Below are positions 17,097 to 17,358 of a stretch of 17,358 nt of DNA, piece after piece. A program made the position numbers and the translations under genes. Every line of letters starts with the position of its first letter. The first letter of the stretch is position 1. The notes under the pieces are model-generated. The model searched no databases. It worked only from the letters and a program-made list of their open reading frames with translations, and was not told the DNA's origin. The DNA is from Chromatiales bacterium (GTDB lineage: Bacteria; Pseudomonadota; Gammaproteobacteria; UBA6429; Thiohalophilaceae): contig JALXDW010000301.1 in the NCBI GenBank assembly GCA_027070385.1, positions 1 to 17,358 on the forward strand, read 5' to 3'.

Positions 17097-17358
17097 TTAT
17101 ACTCGCTCGGCAATGCGCATAATGGCGCTACGTGCTCGTGTATTCAGTTTTATTTCTTCTTCTGATGCCTTGATAGCCTTGCCAATTCTTCGCAATTTTG
17201 AATGAACATCGACATGCATTATCGGTAAATCGACAGGTAACTGTTTACCCTTTTCCATGTCACGAATAAAACGCTTAACAATCCTGTCTTCCAATGAATG
17301 AAAACTGATAACCACCAATCGCCCACCCGGTTTTAAAACATTAACCGCCTGATGCAGA
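17097..17358 (-). CDS. rsmH: 16S rRNA m4C1402 methyltransferase, C-terminal part (starts outside window)
   Basis: RsmH (MraW) uses S-adenosylmethionine to methylate N4 of C1402 in the 16S rRNA decoding centre. Only the last 86 codons are present; the reading frame is open to the window edge, so the gene continues beyond it. The visible part begins LHQAVNVLKPGGRLVVISFH, followed by SLEDRIVKRFIRD, the strongly conserved FHSLEDRIVK block of the family, and ends with LRRIGKAIKASEEEIKLN and TRARSAIMRIAERV, the typical C-terminus. A TTG at 17318 is in frame but lies inside this conserved block and is not a real start. It is the usual gene before ftsL in dcw clusters; mraZ would be expected upstream, outside the window. 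Confidence 0.96.
   Translation of the reverse strand, partial: LHQAVNVLKPGGRLVVISFHSLEDRIVKRFIRDMEKGKQLPVDLPIMHVDVHSKLRRIGKAIKASEEEIKLNTRARSAIMRIAERV

Noticed and set aside
1..17358. A hidden novel system, mobile element or CRISPR array
   Set aside because: Apart from the 285-bp spacer and gaps of at most 39 bp, every base is covered by recognised dcw or lpxC coding sequence; no arrays, terminal repeats, transposase or integrase motifs were seen.

Overview
The window is a division and cell wall (dcw) cluster, read entirely from the minus strand. In transcription order (high to low coordinate) it holds rsmH (3' part only), ftsL, ftsI, murE, murF, mraY, murD, ftsW, murG, murC, murB, ddlB, ftsQ, ftsA, ftsZ and, after a 285-bp gap, lpxC (5' part only). 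Every gene is recognisable by family motifs and none is broken. I saw no mobile element, tRNA, rRNA or CRISPR array, and no credible plus-strand gene.

The organism is most likely a moderately AT-rich gammaproteobacterium. The gene order matches the gammaproteobacterial dcw cluster, including lpxC after ftsZ. MurE carries the DNPR motif of meso-diaminopimelate ligases, and lpxC implies a lipid A outer membrane. FtsA and FtsZ resemble those of Pseudomonas, Methylococcales or Thiotrichales more than enteric ones. A short (type II-like) murB sits between murC and ddlB, unlike in E. coli. I cannot name the genus.

Layout: 17358 to about 15065 covers rsmH, ftsL and ftsI (16S rRNA methylation and the septal transpeptidase with a small partner). 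15068 to 7336 covers murE, murF, mraY, murD, ftsW and murG (nucleotide precursor to lipid I/II, plus the septal glycosyltransferase). 7343 to 3946 covers murC, murB and ddlB (early cytoplasmic steps and D-Ala-D-Ala). 3965 to 701 covers ftsQ, ftsA and ftsZ (divisome scaffold and Z ring). 700 to 416 is the only sizeable non-coding stretch; lpxC runs from 415 off the window.

The genes work as one assembly line. MurB and MurC make and extend UDP-MurNAc, MurD, MurE and MurF (with DdlB) finish the pentapeptide, MraY and MurG build lipid II, and FtsW with FtsI polymerise and crosslink it at the septum placed by FtsZ, FtsA, FtsQ and FtsL. Junctions overlap or nearly touch from rsmH to ftsA, with ATGA or TAATG overlaps at many of them, which implies one long mRNA with translational coupling. 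The two less compact places, ftsA-ftsZ and ftsZ-lpxC, carry the only notable non-coding structures. I found no previously undescribed system; the findings concern regulation, start sites and sequence oddities in an otherwise canonical locus.
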